From NCBI RefSeq assembly GCF_044547355.1, contig NZ_JBIUAG010000023.1:101808-165807 (forward strand): a DNA stretch of 64,000 bases, in the 5' to 3' direction. Shown in pieces: positions 35,475-42,186 of this stretch. Below the pieces are notes generated by a model, which was given only the letters and a program-made list of their open reading frames with translations, was not told the DNA's origin and did not search any database. This DNA is from Kutzneria sp044547355. GTDB lineage: Bacteria > Actinomycetota > Actinomycetes > Mycobacteriales > Pseudonocardiaceae. Position 1 is the stretch's first letter, and the number at the start of each line of letters is the position of its first letter. A program made the translations under genes and the position numbers.

Positions 35475-36337
35475 CCTCGACAGTTCGCCCAAAGACCGTC
35501 GGTGCTGTCGTCGCCGCGTTGGAACGTGCCTATCCGCCCGAGTTCGCCGAGTCCTGGGACGCCGTCGGCCTGGTCTGCGGCGATCCCGCCGAGCCGGTGG
35601 AGCGTGTGCTGTTCTGTGTCGACGTCGTCGAGGCGACCGTCGAGCAGGCGCTGGAGATCGGCGCGCAGATGATCGTCGCCCACCACCCGCTGCTGCTGCG
35701 GGGTGTGCACGGCGTGCCGGCCGACACCACCAAGGGCCGTGTCGTGCACCGGCTCATCCGTGCCGGCGTCGCGCTGTTCTGCGCCCACACCAACGCCGAT
35801 TCCGCCGACCCCGGCGTCTCCGACGCGCTCGCCGAGGCGCTCGGCCTGACCGTGGACCGGCCCCTCGACCCGCACGAGCCCGGCAGCCGTACCGGCATCG
35901 GTCGCATCGGCACGCTGCCGGCCGCCGAGCCGTTCTCCACGTTCGTGCAACGGGTCGCCGATGCCCTCCCGCCGACCGCCTGGGGCGTGCGGGCGGCCGG
36001 CGATCCCGACCGGCTGATCCGCACCGTCGCCGTCTCCGGCGGGGCCGGTGACTCCTACCTCGGCCACGCCACTCGGGCCGGCGTGGACGCCTACGTCACC
36101 GCCGATCTGCGCCACCACCCGGCCGGCGAGCACCTCGAACCCGGTGCCGACCAGCCCGCGCTGGTCGACGTCGCCCACTGGGCCAGCGAGTGGCCCTGGT
36201 GCCGGCAGGCGGCGGACGTCGTGTCCGCCGCGCTGACGGGTACCGTCGACACCTTCGTCTCCACCCGCCGGACCGACCCGTGGACTCTGCACGCGCGGAG
36301 CACCGACCGGCATGATCCTCAAGGGGGCACCCAGTGA
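35471..36337 (+). CDS. Nif3-like dinuclear metal centre protein
   Basis: 288 residues from TTG 35471 (TTGA overlap with cobC). Metal ligands: VAHHPLLLRG, AHTNAD, and the C-terminal DVAHWASEW with a Glu. NIF3/DUF34 family hexamers bind two metals; a GTP cyclohydrolase I type 2 activity has been annotated but is not settled. The length is about that of the short form without an inserted domain. Orthologue of Rv2230c. Confidence 0.9.
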   Translation: MTSTVRPKTVGAVVAALERAYPPEFAESWDAVGLVCGDPAEPVERVLFCVDVVEATVEQALEIGAQMIVAHHPLLLRGVHGVPADTTKGRVVHRLIRAGVALFCAHTNADSADPGVSDALAEALGLTVDRPLDPHEPGSRTGIGRIGTLPAAEPFSTFVQRVADALPPTAWGVRAAGDPDRLIRTVAVSGGAGDSYLGHATRAGVDAYVTADLRHHPAGEHLEPGADQPALVDVAHWASEWPWCRQAADVVSAALTGTVDTFVSTRRTDPWTLHARSTDRHDPQGGTQ

Positions 36338-37071
36338 AAGCTGACGCCAACGTCCAGCGCAGGCTGCTCGACCTCGCCGAGGTCGACGCCGAGCTGAGCC
36401 GGGTGAACCACCGGCGGCGCACGCTGCCGGAGCTGGCCGAGATCACCGCCGCCGAGCAGACTGTGCAGGCCAAGCGGGACGCGCTGGTCGCCGTCGAGAC
36501 CACGCTGGGCGACCTGGACCGCGAGTCGCGTCGCCAGGAGACCGAGATCGAGCAGGTCAGGGCCCGCGAGGACCGGGACCGCAAGCTGATGGCCGACGGC
36601 AACGTCGGGGCCAAGCAGCTGTCCGACCTGGAGCACGAGCTGGCCACGCTCCAGCGCCGTCAGGGTGTGCTGGAGGATGACCTGCTGGAGCTGATGGAGC
36701 GCCGCGAGGCCGTCGAGGGCGACACCAACCACGCCCGCGTCGAGCTGGAGAAGGCCCAGGCCGCCCTGTCCGACGCCCAGGGCCGCCGCGACAGCGCGCT
36801 GGCCGACCTGGACAGCACCGAGGCCAAGCGGGTCGCCGACCGCGAGCTGATGGTCAAGCAGTTCCCGGCCGACCTGCTCGGCCTGTACGAGCGGGTGCGG
36901 GCCCAGCGCGGCATCGGCGCCGGCCTGCTGCGCGGCCGCCGCTGCGGCGCGTGCCGGATCGAGATCGACCGCACCACGATGTCCACGATCAAGTCAGCCG
37001 CCGCCGACGACGTCGTGACCTGCGACGAGTGCGGGGCGATCCTGGTCCGCACCGCGGAGTCGGGGCTGTGA
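36334..37071 (+). CDS. Coiled-coil C4 zinc-ribbon protein
   Basis: 245 residues from GTG 36334 (GTGA overlap). Residues about 10-180 form a long antiparallel coiled coil rich in E/R/L (LADGNVGAKQLSDLEHELATL in parts), followed by a C4 zinc ribbon CGAC ... CDEC (zf-RING_7). The family is conserved beside Nif3 and RNase H in actinobacteria and resembles CT398/FlaF-regulator-type proteins; a nucleic-acid or protein scaffold role is inferred. Orthologue of Rv2229c. Confidence 0.88.
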   Translation: MKADANVQRRLLDLAEVDAELSRVNHRRRTLPELAEITAAEQTVQAKRDALVAVETTLGDLDRESRRQETEIEQVRAREDRDRKLMADGNVGAKQLSDLEHELATLQRRQGVLEDDLLELMERREAVEGDTNHARVELEKAQAALSDAQGRRDSALADLDSTEAKRVADRELMVKQFPADLLGLYERVRAQRGIGAGLLRGRRCGACRIEIDRTTMSTIKSAAADDVVTCDECGAILVRTAESGL

Positions 37072-38183
37072 AGGTCCCGGTGAAGGTCACTGTCGAGGCC
37101 GACGGCGGGTCCCGGGGCAATCCCGGCCCCGCCGGCTACGGCGCGGTGGTGTTCGACGCCGACTCCGGCGACGTGCTGGCCGAGCGCAAGGAGGGCGTCG
37201 GCCACACCACCAACAACGTGGCCGAGTACAAGGGCCTGATCGCCGGCCTGACCGCCGCCCGCGACCTCGGCGCCGACACCGTGGCCGTGCGGATGGACTC
37301 CAAGCTGGTCATCGAGCAGATGTCCGGCCGCTGGCAGGTCAAGCACCCGGCCATGCAGCCGCTCAACGCCGAGGCCAAGCGGCTGGCCGCCGGCTTCGAC
37401 CGGATCACCTACGAGTGGATCCCGCGCGAGCGCAACAAGCACGCCGACCGCTTGGCCAACGAGGCGATGGACGAGCAGGCCGGCATCGAGTCCAAGCCCG
37501 CCGCCAAGCCCGCGAGCGTCGGGACCTCGGCCGCGAAGGCCTCCTCACCCGGCTGGACCGGGGCCCAGGGCACGCCGACCCGGTTCCTGCTGCTGCGCCA
37601 CGGCCAGACCCCGATGACCGTCGAACGCCGCTATTCCGGCCGTGGCAACGTCTCCCTGAGCGAGCTCGGCGAGCAGCAGGCCGCCGCCGCGGCCGAGCGC
37701 CTGGCCAAGGTGCCGGACATCGCCGCCGTGGTGGCCTCGCCGCTGACCCGGACCGTGCAGACCGGCCAGGCCGTGGCCGACGCGGTCGGCGTCGAGCTGA
37801 CCACCCTGGACGGCCTGATCGAGACCGACTTCGGCGCCTGGGAGGGGTTGACCTTCCGCGAGGCCGTCGAGCGCGATCCGGAGCTGCACCGCAGCTGGCT
37901 GTCCGACACCTCGGTCGCCCCGCCCGGCGGCGAGAGCTTCGACGTCGTGCACCGCCGGGTGCGCCGCGGCCGGGACGACCTGATCAGCAAGTACGGCGGC
38001 AGCACGATCGTCGTCGTCAGCCATGTGACGCCGATCAAGAGCCTGCTGCGGATGGCGCTGGACGCCGGCCCGTCGCTGCTCTACCGACTGCACCTGGACA
38101 CCGCGTCGCTGTCGATCGCCGAGTTCTACCCCGACGGCAACGCCTCGGTGCGGCTGGTCAACGACACCTCGCACCTGGGTTAG
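37068..38183 (+). CDS. rnhC: Bifunctional RNase H / acid (alpha-ribazole) phosphatase
   Basis: 371 residues from GTG 37068 (GTGA overlap). N-terminal RNase HI domain (about 1-140): EADGGSRGNPGPAG, NNVAEYKGLI, MDSKLVIEQM and the closing RNKHADRLAN give the D-E-D-D set. After an Ala/Ser linker comes a histidine phosphatase (about 165-371): LLRHGQT with the catalytic His, ETDFGAWEG, and VSHVTPI with the second His. The fusion matches Rv2228c, where both RNA-DNA hydrolysis and alpha-ribazole phosphatase were shown, linking this operon to cobalamin. Converges with ssuE; the stops overlap (TTAG). Confidence 0.94.
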   Translation: MKVPVKVTVEADGGSRGNPGPAGYGAVVFDADSGDVLAERKEGVGHTTNNVAEYKGLIAGLTAARDLGADTVAVRMDSKLVIEQMSGRWQVKHPAMQPLNAEAKRLAAGFDRITYEWIPRERNKHADRLANEAMDEQAGIESKPAAKPASVGTSAAKASSPGWTGAQGTPTRFLLLRHGQTPMTVERRYSGRGNVSLSELGEQQAAAAAERLAKVPDIAAVVASPLTRTVQTGQAVADAVGVELTTLDGLIETDFGAWEGLTFREAVERDPELHRSWLSDTSVAPPGGESFDVVHRRVRRGRDDLISKYGGSTIVVVSHVTPIKSLLRMALDAGPSLLYRLHLDTASLSIAEFYPDGNASVRLVNDTSHLG

Positions 38184-38725
38184 GACGCGACCGCCAGCTG
38201 GTTGCCCAGCGCCTCGTCGAAGCCGGTCAGCGCCTCGTCCACGGCCGCCCGCGCGTCGGGGGCGATCGCGCCGCCCTCCTCGCCGTAGCCGATCAGCCGG
38301 TCCAGCACGAAGCAGCCGGGCACGAGCCGGTCCGCGCCCATCGCGGTGAGCAGCGGCCGCAGCGCGTAGTCGATGGCCACCAGGTGTCCCTGGGTGCCGC
38401 CGGTGGCCAGCGGCAGCACGACCTTGCGGGCCAGCGCGTTGTCCGCGAGCAGGTCCAGGAACGCCTTGACCAGGCCGCTGTAGGCGGCGCGGTAGACCGG
38501 GCTGGCGACGATGACGCCGTCGGCCCGGTGCACGGCGCTGATCGCCGCCCGGATCGCCGGGTGCTCGGTGTTGGACACCAGCAGCGCCGAGGTCGGCAGG
38601 TCGCGCACGTGCAGCGTCTGCACCTCGTGCCCGCGCGCGGTCAGCCAGGAATCGGTGTGCGTGAGCAGCACCCCGGTTCGGGAGTCCGGCGACGGGCTGC
38701 CGGAGAGCAAGAGCACTGTCGACAT
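38180..38725 (-). CDS. ssuE: NADPH-dependent FMN reductase (SsuE-like)
   Basis: 181 residues from ATG 38725. Flavodoxin-like fold with LLLSGSPSPDSRTG (FMN phosphate loop) and ASPVYRAAYSGLVKAFLDLL; PLATGGTQGHLVAIDYALRPLL is the SsuE-type segment. Supplies reduced FMN to two-component monooxygenases. Lies 68 nt behind sfnG on the same strand with an intergenic hairpin, so it most likely serves that enzyme. Confidence 0.88.
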   Translation of the reverse strand: MSTVLLLSGSPSPDSRTGVLLTHTDSWLTARGHEVQTLHVRDLPTSALLVSNTEHPAIRAAISAVHRADGVIVASPVYRAAYSGLVKAFLDLLADNALARKVVLPLATGGTQGHLVAIDYALRPLLTAMGADRLVPGCFVLDRLIGYGEEGGAIAPDARAAVDEALTGFDEALGNQLAVAS

Positions 38726-38741
38726 GGCGACCTCCAGGAGC

Positions 38742-38777
38742 GCCTCGGTGCAGCAGCTGCCGCCGCTGCACCGAGGC
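38742..38777. other. Hairpin between sfnG and ssuE
   Basis: Perfect 13-bp stem (GCCTCGGTGCAGC and complement), 10-nt loop, inside the operon. Could lower downstream expression or stabilise the 3' end of the sfnG message. It overlaps the likely ribosome-binding region of ssuE by none of its bases. Confidence 0.6.
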
Positions 38778-38793
38778 AGGGGAGTGGATCAGG

Positions 38794-39927
38794 TCAGACC
38801 GCGTGCACGGGTTCGGGCGTCGCCGCCGACTTGTCGAGGTCCGCCTCCAGCTCGCGGACGATGGGCAGCACCTTGCTGCCGAAGTACTCGACCTCCTCCA
38901 GGTAGTGCAGGAAGCCGAGCAGCAGCAGGTCGACGCCGCGGCGCCGGTACTCCACGATCCGGGTCGCCACCTGCTCGGGCGTGCCGATCAGCCGGGTCCG
39001 GAACCCGTCGTTGTACTGGACCAGGTCCTCGAACGAGGAGTCCTGCCACATCCCGGTCCTGTTGCCGGTGGACTGGCCGGCCTGCTTGACCGCCGAGCCG
39101 AATCCCTCGACCGCCTCGACATCGGCCTTGGCCACGATTTCCCGCAGCACTTCCTTGGCCTCGGCCTCGGTGTCGCGTGCGATGAGGAAGCCGTTCAGGC
39201 CGAATCGGACGCGGCGGCCGTGCTGGGCCGCGGTCGCGTTGACCTCGGCGATCTGCTCGGTGATCCCGTCGTAGTCCTTGCCGTTGCTGAAATACCAGTC
39301 GGAGACCCGGCCGGCCATCGCGCGGGCGGCCGTGGAGTTGCCGCCCTGGAAGATCTCCGGATGCGGCCGGCCCTCGCTGGCCAGTGGTTTCGGCTTCAGG
39401 TCGAAGTCGTGCAGACGGTAGAAATCGCCGTTGAACTCGGCGTGCTCGGAGGTCCAGATCTCGCGCAGCACCCCGATGAACTCCTCCGACCGCCGATAGC
39501 GCTCGTCGTGCTCAAGCCACGGCTCGCCGAGCTTGGTGAACTCGTCCTTGAACCAGCCGCTGACCACGTTCACCGCGGCCCGCCCGCCGGACAGGTGGTC
39601 GGCCGTGGCCAGCAGTTTGGCCAGCACACCGGGCTGCCACAGGCCCGGGTGCACGGCCGCGATGACCTTGAGCCGCTCGGTCGCCAGCAGCAGGGCCAGG
39701 CTGAAACTGGTCGACTCGTGCTGGTAGGCCGCGCCGTAGCTGGCGATGTAGCGGACCTGGCTGAGCGCGTACTCGAAACCGTTGTTCTCGGCCAGCACCG
39801 CCAGTTTGCGGTTGTAGTCGTAGCCCCAGTCGGTTCGCTGCTCGATCTTGCTGACGACCAGTCCACCGCTGACGTTCGGCACCCAGTAGGCGAATTTCAC
39901 GGGCTCGTATCCGACGTGTTCGGACAA
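38794..39927 (-). CDS. sfnG: FMNH2-dependent dimethylsulfone monooxygenase (SfnG-like)
   Basis: 377 residues from TTG 39927, picked because GGAG lies five bases upstream and the family begins just after (EPVKFAYWVPNVSGGLVVSK). Longer frames run through the leader region. Bacterial luciferase-like TIM barrel; WGYDYN, VAAVHPGLWQP, VNVVSGWFKDEF and WLEHDERYRRSEEF are SfnG/SsuD-group signatures. Converts dimethyl sulfone to methanesulfinate using FMNH2 and O2, for sulfur supply. Preceded by a cysteine-type leader peptide, which suggests control by sulfur status. Confidence 0.9.
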   Translation of the reverse strand: MSEHVGYEPVKFAYWVPNVSGGLVVSKIEQRTDWGYDYNRKLAVLAENNGFEYALSQVRYIASYGAAYQHESTSFSLALLLATERLKVIAAVHPGLWQPGVLAKLLATADHLSGGRAAVNVVSGWFKDEFTKLGEPWLEHDERYRRSEEFIGVLREIWTSEHAEFNGDFYRLHDFDLKPKPLASEGRPHPEIFQGGNSTAARAMAGRVSDWYFSNGKDYDGITEQIAEVNATAAQHGRRVRFGLNGFLIARDTEAEAKEVLREIVAKADVEAVEGFGSAVKQAGQSTGNRTGMWQDSSFEDLVQYNDGFRTRLIGTPEQVATRIVEYRRRGVDLLLLGFLHYLEEVEYFGSKVLPIVRELEADLDKSAATPEPVHAV

Positions 39928-39998
39928 GGCTTCTCCAGAAATTTGTGTCGTACACAGAAGAAACCCGCGCGGGGTCACGGGGGAATTGAGGAGGATCG

Positions 39999-40076
39999 TC
40001 AGGAGCGACAGCCGCTGGCCGCGACGCGGACGAAATCCACGTGACGGCGACGAGTGAGTCGGCAAACCGCGACCAT
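39999..40076 (-). CDS. Cysteine-type attenuator leader peptide
   Basis: 25 codons from ATG 40076, ending 71 nt before the sfnG start. Contains RRRHVDFVRVA and a Cys three residues from the end (with another at position 5). Actinobacteria carry many short leader ORFs with the (R)RHVDxxRVA motif and C-terminal Cys upstream of sulfur genes, where ribosome stalling at Cys codons is thought to control the downstream gene. Start-site Shine-Dalgarno is weak, so the N-terminus is uncertain. Confidence 0.7.
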   Translation of the reverse strand: MVAVCRLTRRRHVDFVRVAASGCRS

Positions 40077-40167
40077 GCAGCGAGTAGAGCACGGGGGCAT
40101 AAGGGGGTCAACGCGTCCGTGAACCCATTCCATGCACTGGGACACGCCCGTACTAGGCTGGTCCGCG

Positions 40168-40572
40168 CGGACGAGTCGGCAGGGCGGCCGCGTCGGCGGG
40201 CCCCGGTCCGCCGCCGAGGAAAGTCCGGACTCCACAGGGCAGGGTGGTTGCTAACGGCAACCCGGGGCGACCCGCGGGACAGTGCCACAGAGAACAGACC
40301 GCCCGGTCGCCTCGCGCGGCCGGGTAAGGGTGAAACGGTGGTGTAAGAGACCACCAGCACCCCGGGCGACCGGGGTGGCTAGGTAAACCCCACCCGGAGC
40401 AAGGCCAAGAGGGCGCCGCGTGCGGCGCCTGCGCAGGCGATCGAGGGCTGCCCGCCCGATGCCTGCGGGTAGGCCGCTGGAGCCTGCCGGCAACGGCAGG
40501 CCGAGATGGATGGCCGCTGCCCGGCGCGAGCCGGGTACAGGATCCGGCTTACAAGCCGACTCGCCCGCCCCC
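40168..40572 (+). ncRNA. rnpB: RNase P RNA (type A, actinobacterial)
   Basis: The 5' part contains GAGGAAAGTCCGGACTCC (P4 / J-region), the middle contains CAGAGAACAGACCGCC and GGTAAGGGTGAAACGGTG, and the 3' end contains GGATCCGGCTTACAAGCCGAC, all universally conserved. P1 pairs CGAGTCGGC near 40172 with GCCGACTCG near 40555. Ends are set by P1 and are good to a few bases. A TAGGCT -10 lies at 40154-40159. Catalytic RNA for 5' maturation of tRNA. Confidence 0.96.
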
Positions 40573-40575
40573 GCC

Positions 40576-40628
40576 GCTTGGAAGGGGGCTTTCCTCCACT
40601 CCGAGTGGAGGAAAGCCCCCTTCCAAGC
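40576..40628. terminator. Terminator after rnpB
   Basis: Perfect 25-bp inverted repeat with a 3-nt loop (40576-40600 / 40604-40628), directly after rnpB. No T run. Can also end the minus-strand RHH gene. Confidence 0.85.
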
Positions 40629-40698
40629 GCGAAGGGCGCAACCTACTGGGCGGTAGTGCTGTTCGGGGGTGTGGACCGGGGGTGGGGGTGGGTCGGGG

Positions 40699-41019
40699 TC
40701 AGCTTTCGGGCCAGTCGCGGGGGCGGCCGACGGGTAGGCGCATGACCGGGTCGAAGGGCTGGCCCGAGTTGAAGCGCTCCTCGAGCTCAGCCACCCGCTC
40801 GGCCACGGCCGGGTTGACGATGTCGGCCAGGCTGCGGACGCCGGCCTCGGGGGCGTGGGTGGCCAGGTGGGCGGCGGCGGCCCGGGCCCGGTCCAGGACC
40901 TCCTGGTCGAAGTTGACAGTGCGCTGGACCCGGCGGCCGCTCACCCGCCCGCGGCCGGTAGCCTGTCCGCCGTGCGGCGGGGCGTCCTCGCCCAGGTCTA
41001 GCTCGGGTTGGTGGGCCAT
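40699..41019 (-). CDS. Ribbon-helix-helix-like predicted DNA-binding protein
   Basis: 106 residues from ATG 41019. The section RTVNFDQEVLDRARAAAAHL ... VRSLADIVNPAVAERVAELE reads as the beta-strand, helix, turn, helix of an RHH protein, and the tail (FNSGQPFDPVMRLPVGRPR) resembles small plasmid partition/regulator proteins of actinomycetes. Divergent from the type IV secretion-like operon, so probably its regulator. Family call from sequence feel only; moderate. Confidence 0.6.
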   Translation of the reverse strand: MAHQPELDLGEDAPPHGGQATGRGRVSGRRVQRTVNFDQEVLDRARAAAAHLATHAPEAGVRSLADIVNPAVAERVAELEERFNSGQPFDPVMRLPVGRPRDWPES

Positions 41020-41143
41020 GCGAACATCCCTGCTTGAGGAGGGGTGAGCCGTCCGTCACCGAAGTTCGGCGGCGTTCGGGCCGCCTCGGGAGGTTCGTCA
41101 GCCGAACAGGTCAGGTCCGTGACGGTGTTACCGTAGTCGAGAC

Positions 41144-41154
41144 ACACTGTGTGA
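41144..41154 (+). promoter_or_regulatory. ACACTGTGTGA motif, copy 1
   Basis: Nine-base palindrome ACACTGTGT plus GA, repeated exactly at 41317. Lies 125 nt upstream of the RHH gene. Confidence 0.45.
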
Positions 41155-41316
41155 TGACCTTTGTCGCAAGCGGGTGAACTGTTCCGGCAAGCGGGAGAAT
41201 TCCGTGTCACGTGTTCTCCATACGGCCCTCGCCACCGATGATGGGTGGAGCCAGATTAGACGTAATACGCGGTCGAGGGGAACGTTTTGGATCAACCCAG
41301 GGCGCTGACGACCCCT

Positions 41317-41327
41317 ACACTGTGTGA
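41317..41327 (+). promoter_or_regulatory. ACACTGTGTGA motif, copy 2, near secretion operon promoter
   Basis: Second exact copy, 95 nt before the first secretion gene. It overlaps TACACT (41316-41321), a possible -10 box. The rest of 41020-41421 holds a small palindrome ACGGTGTTACCGT near 41131 and no gene. Confidence 0.45.
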
Positions 41328-41421
41328 CTCCTCGCCGGGCGACGCCACCCATGCTGTACTCGCCAGCGCCGACCGGGGGCGCCCCCCGGCAAGTAGCACT
41401 CCACGCACTCCGGAGTAGGAC

Positions 41422-41688
41422 ATGACCGCCAGCAGCCTCATCACCGTCGTGGCCGACACCCCCCTCAAGACCAACAACATCCAGGCCTGGATCACCGGCA
41501 ACCTCGTGCCGCTGCTGTTGCTCGCGGTGGCGCTGCTGCTGCTCTGGCTGGGCGGCGGCAAGGGCGACAACGCGGGCGTCATGCGCCGCATCGGCGGCGT
41601 CATCGTGGCGCTGGCGATCATCGGCATCGCGATCACAGGAGCGGGCGTCGACATCGGCAAGTGGCTCGCCGGCCTGTTCACCGGGTGA
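41422..41688 (+). CDS. Small two-span membrane protein, VirB2/TrbC-like
   Basis: 88 residues from ATG 41422. Spans VPLLLLAVALLLLWLGGG and IGGVIVALAIIGIAITGAGV joined by a short basic loop (GKGDNAGVMRR). Topology, size and position at the head of a VirB3-VirB4-VirB6-like series fit a pilin-like VirB2/TrbC subunit, though no signal peptide is present and sequence evidence is thin. GGAGTAGG precedes the start. Confidence 0.65.
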   Translation: MTASSLITVVADTPLKTNNIQAWITGNLVPLLLLAVALLLLWLGGGKGDNAGVMRRIGGVIVALAIIGIAITGAGVDIGKWLAGLFTG

Positions 41689-41694
41689 GCGGGC

Positions 41695-42186
41695 GTGCGG
41701 ATCCGCACTGACGACGAGGTCTACCGGGTCGACGCCGTCTGGCTCGGCCCGCCCAAGGCGACTTTCCCCTGGCGTGCCCGCTACGTGTCCTGGGGCATCG
41801 GCCTCGCCGTGTTCTTCCTCACCCTCACCGTCGAGCGCCGGATCGGGATCGGCATCGGGTTCTTCAGCGTCGCGTGGGCGCTGGTGATCACCGTCGCGAT
41901 CACCCGGCTGGTCGGCTCGCGGATCAGCCACGAGCGCCCGCTGGGCGCCGTGGTCACCATGTGGCTGCGGGAGCTGACCTCGCCCCGGCAGACCAGCGCC
42001 GGCCAGGGCGGCGCGGTCACCGCCACCCGGATCAAGGTCAACGGCCAGCGGCCACTACCCAAGCCAGGCCGGCGGCAGCTGCCGCCGGCGCCGAACTCAC
42101 CCGGCCGGCACGCACAGCAACCACGCCGGCAGGCCGCCAGTCGTACCAGGGAGGTTCGCGGTGTTCGGACGCCGACGAGACCGTGA
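41695..42186 (+). CDS. Two-span membrane protein, VirB3-like
   Basis: 163 residues from GTG 41695, seven bases after the previous gene. A short N-terminal cytoplasmic segment, two close spans (WGIGLAVFFLTLTVERRIGI, FFSVAWALVITVAITRLVG), then a basic, Pro/Arg/Gln-rich tail of about 70 residues. Resembles PrgI/VirB3-group proteins that sit directly before the VirB4 ATPase gene. Its end overlaps the ATPase start by 26 nt. Family by context. Confidence 0.65.
   Translation: MRIRTDDEVYRVDAVWLGPPKATFPWRARYVSWGIGLAVFFLTLTVERRIGIGIGFFSVAWALVITVAITRLVGSRISHERPLGAVVTMWLRELTSPRQTSAGQGGAVTATRIKVNGQRPLPKPGRRQLPPAPNSPGRHAQQPRRQAASRTREVRGVRTPTRP

Noticed and set aside
40251..40656. Small open frames over rnpB and its terminator
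   Set aside because: They lie in the RNase P RNA and have no start context.
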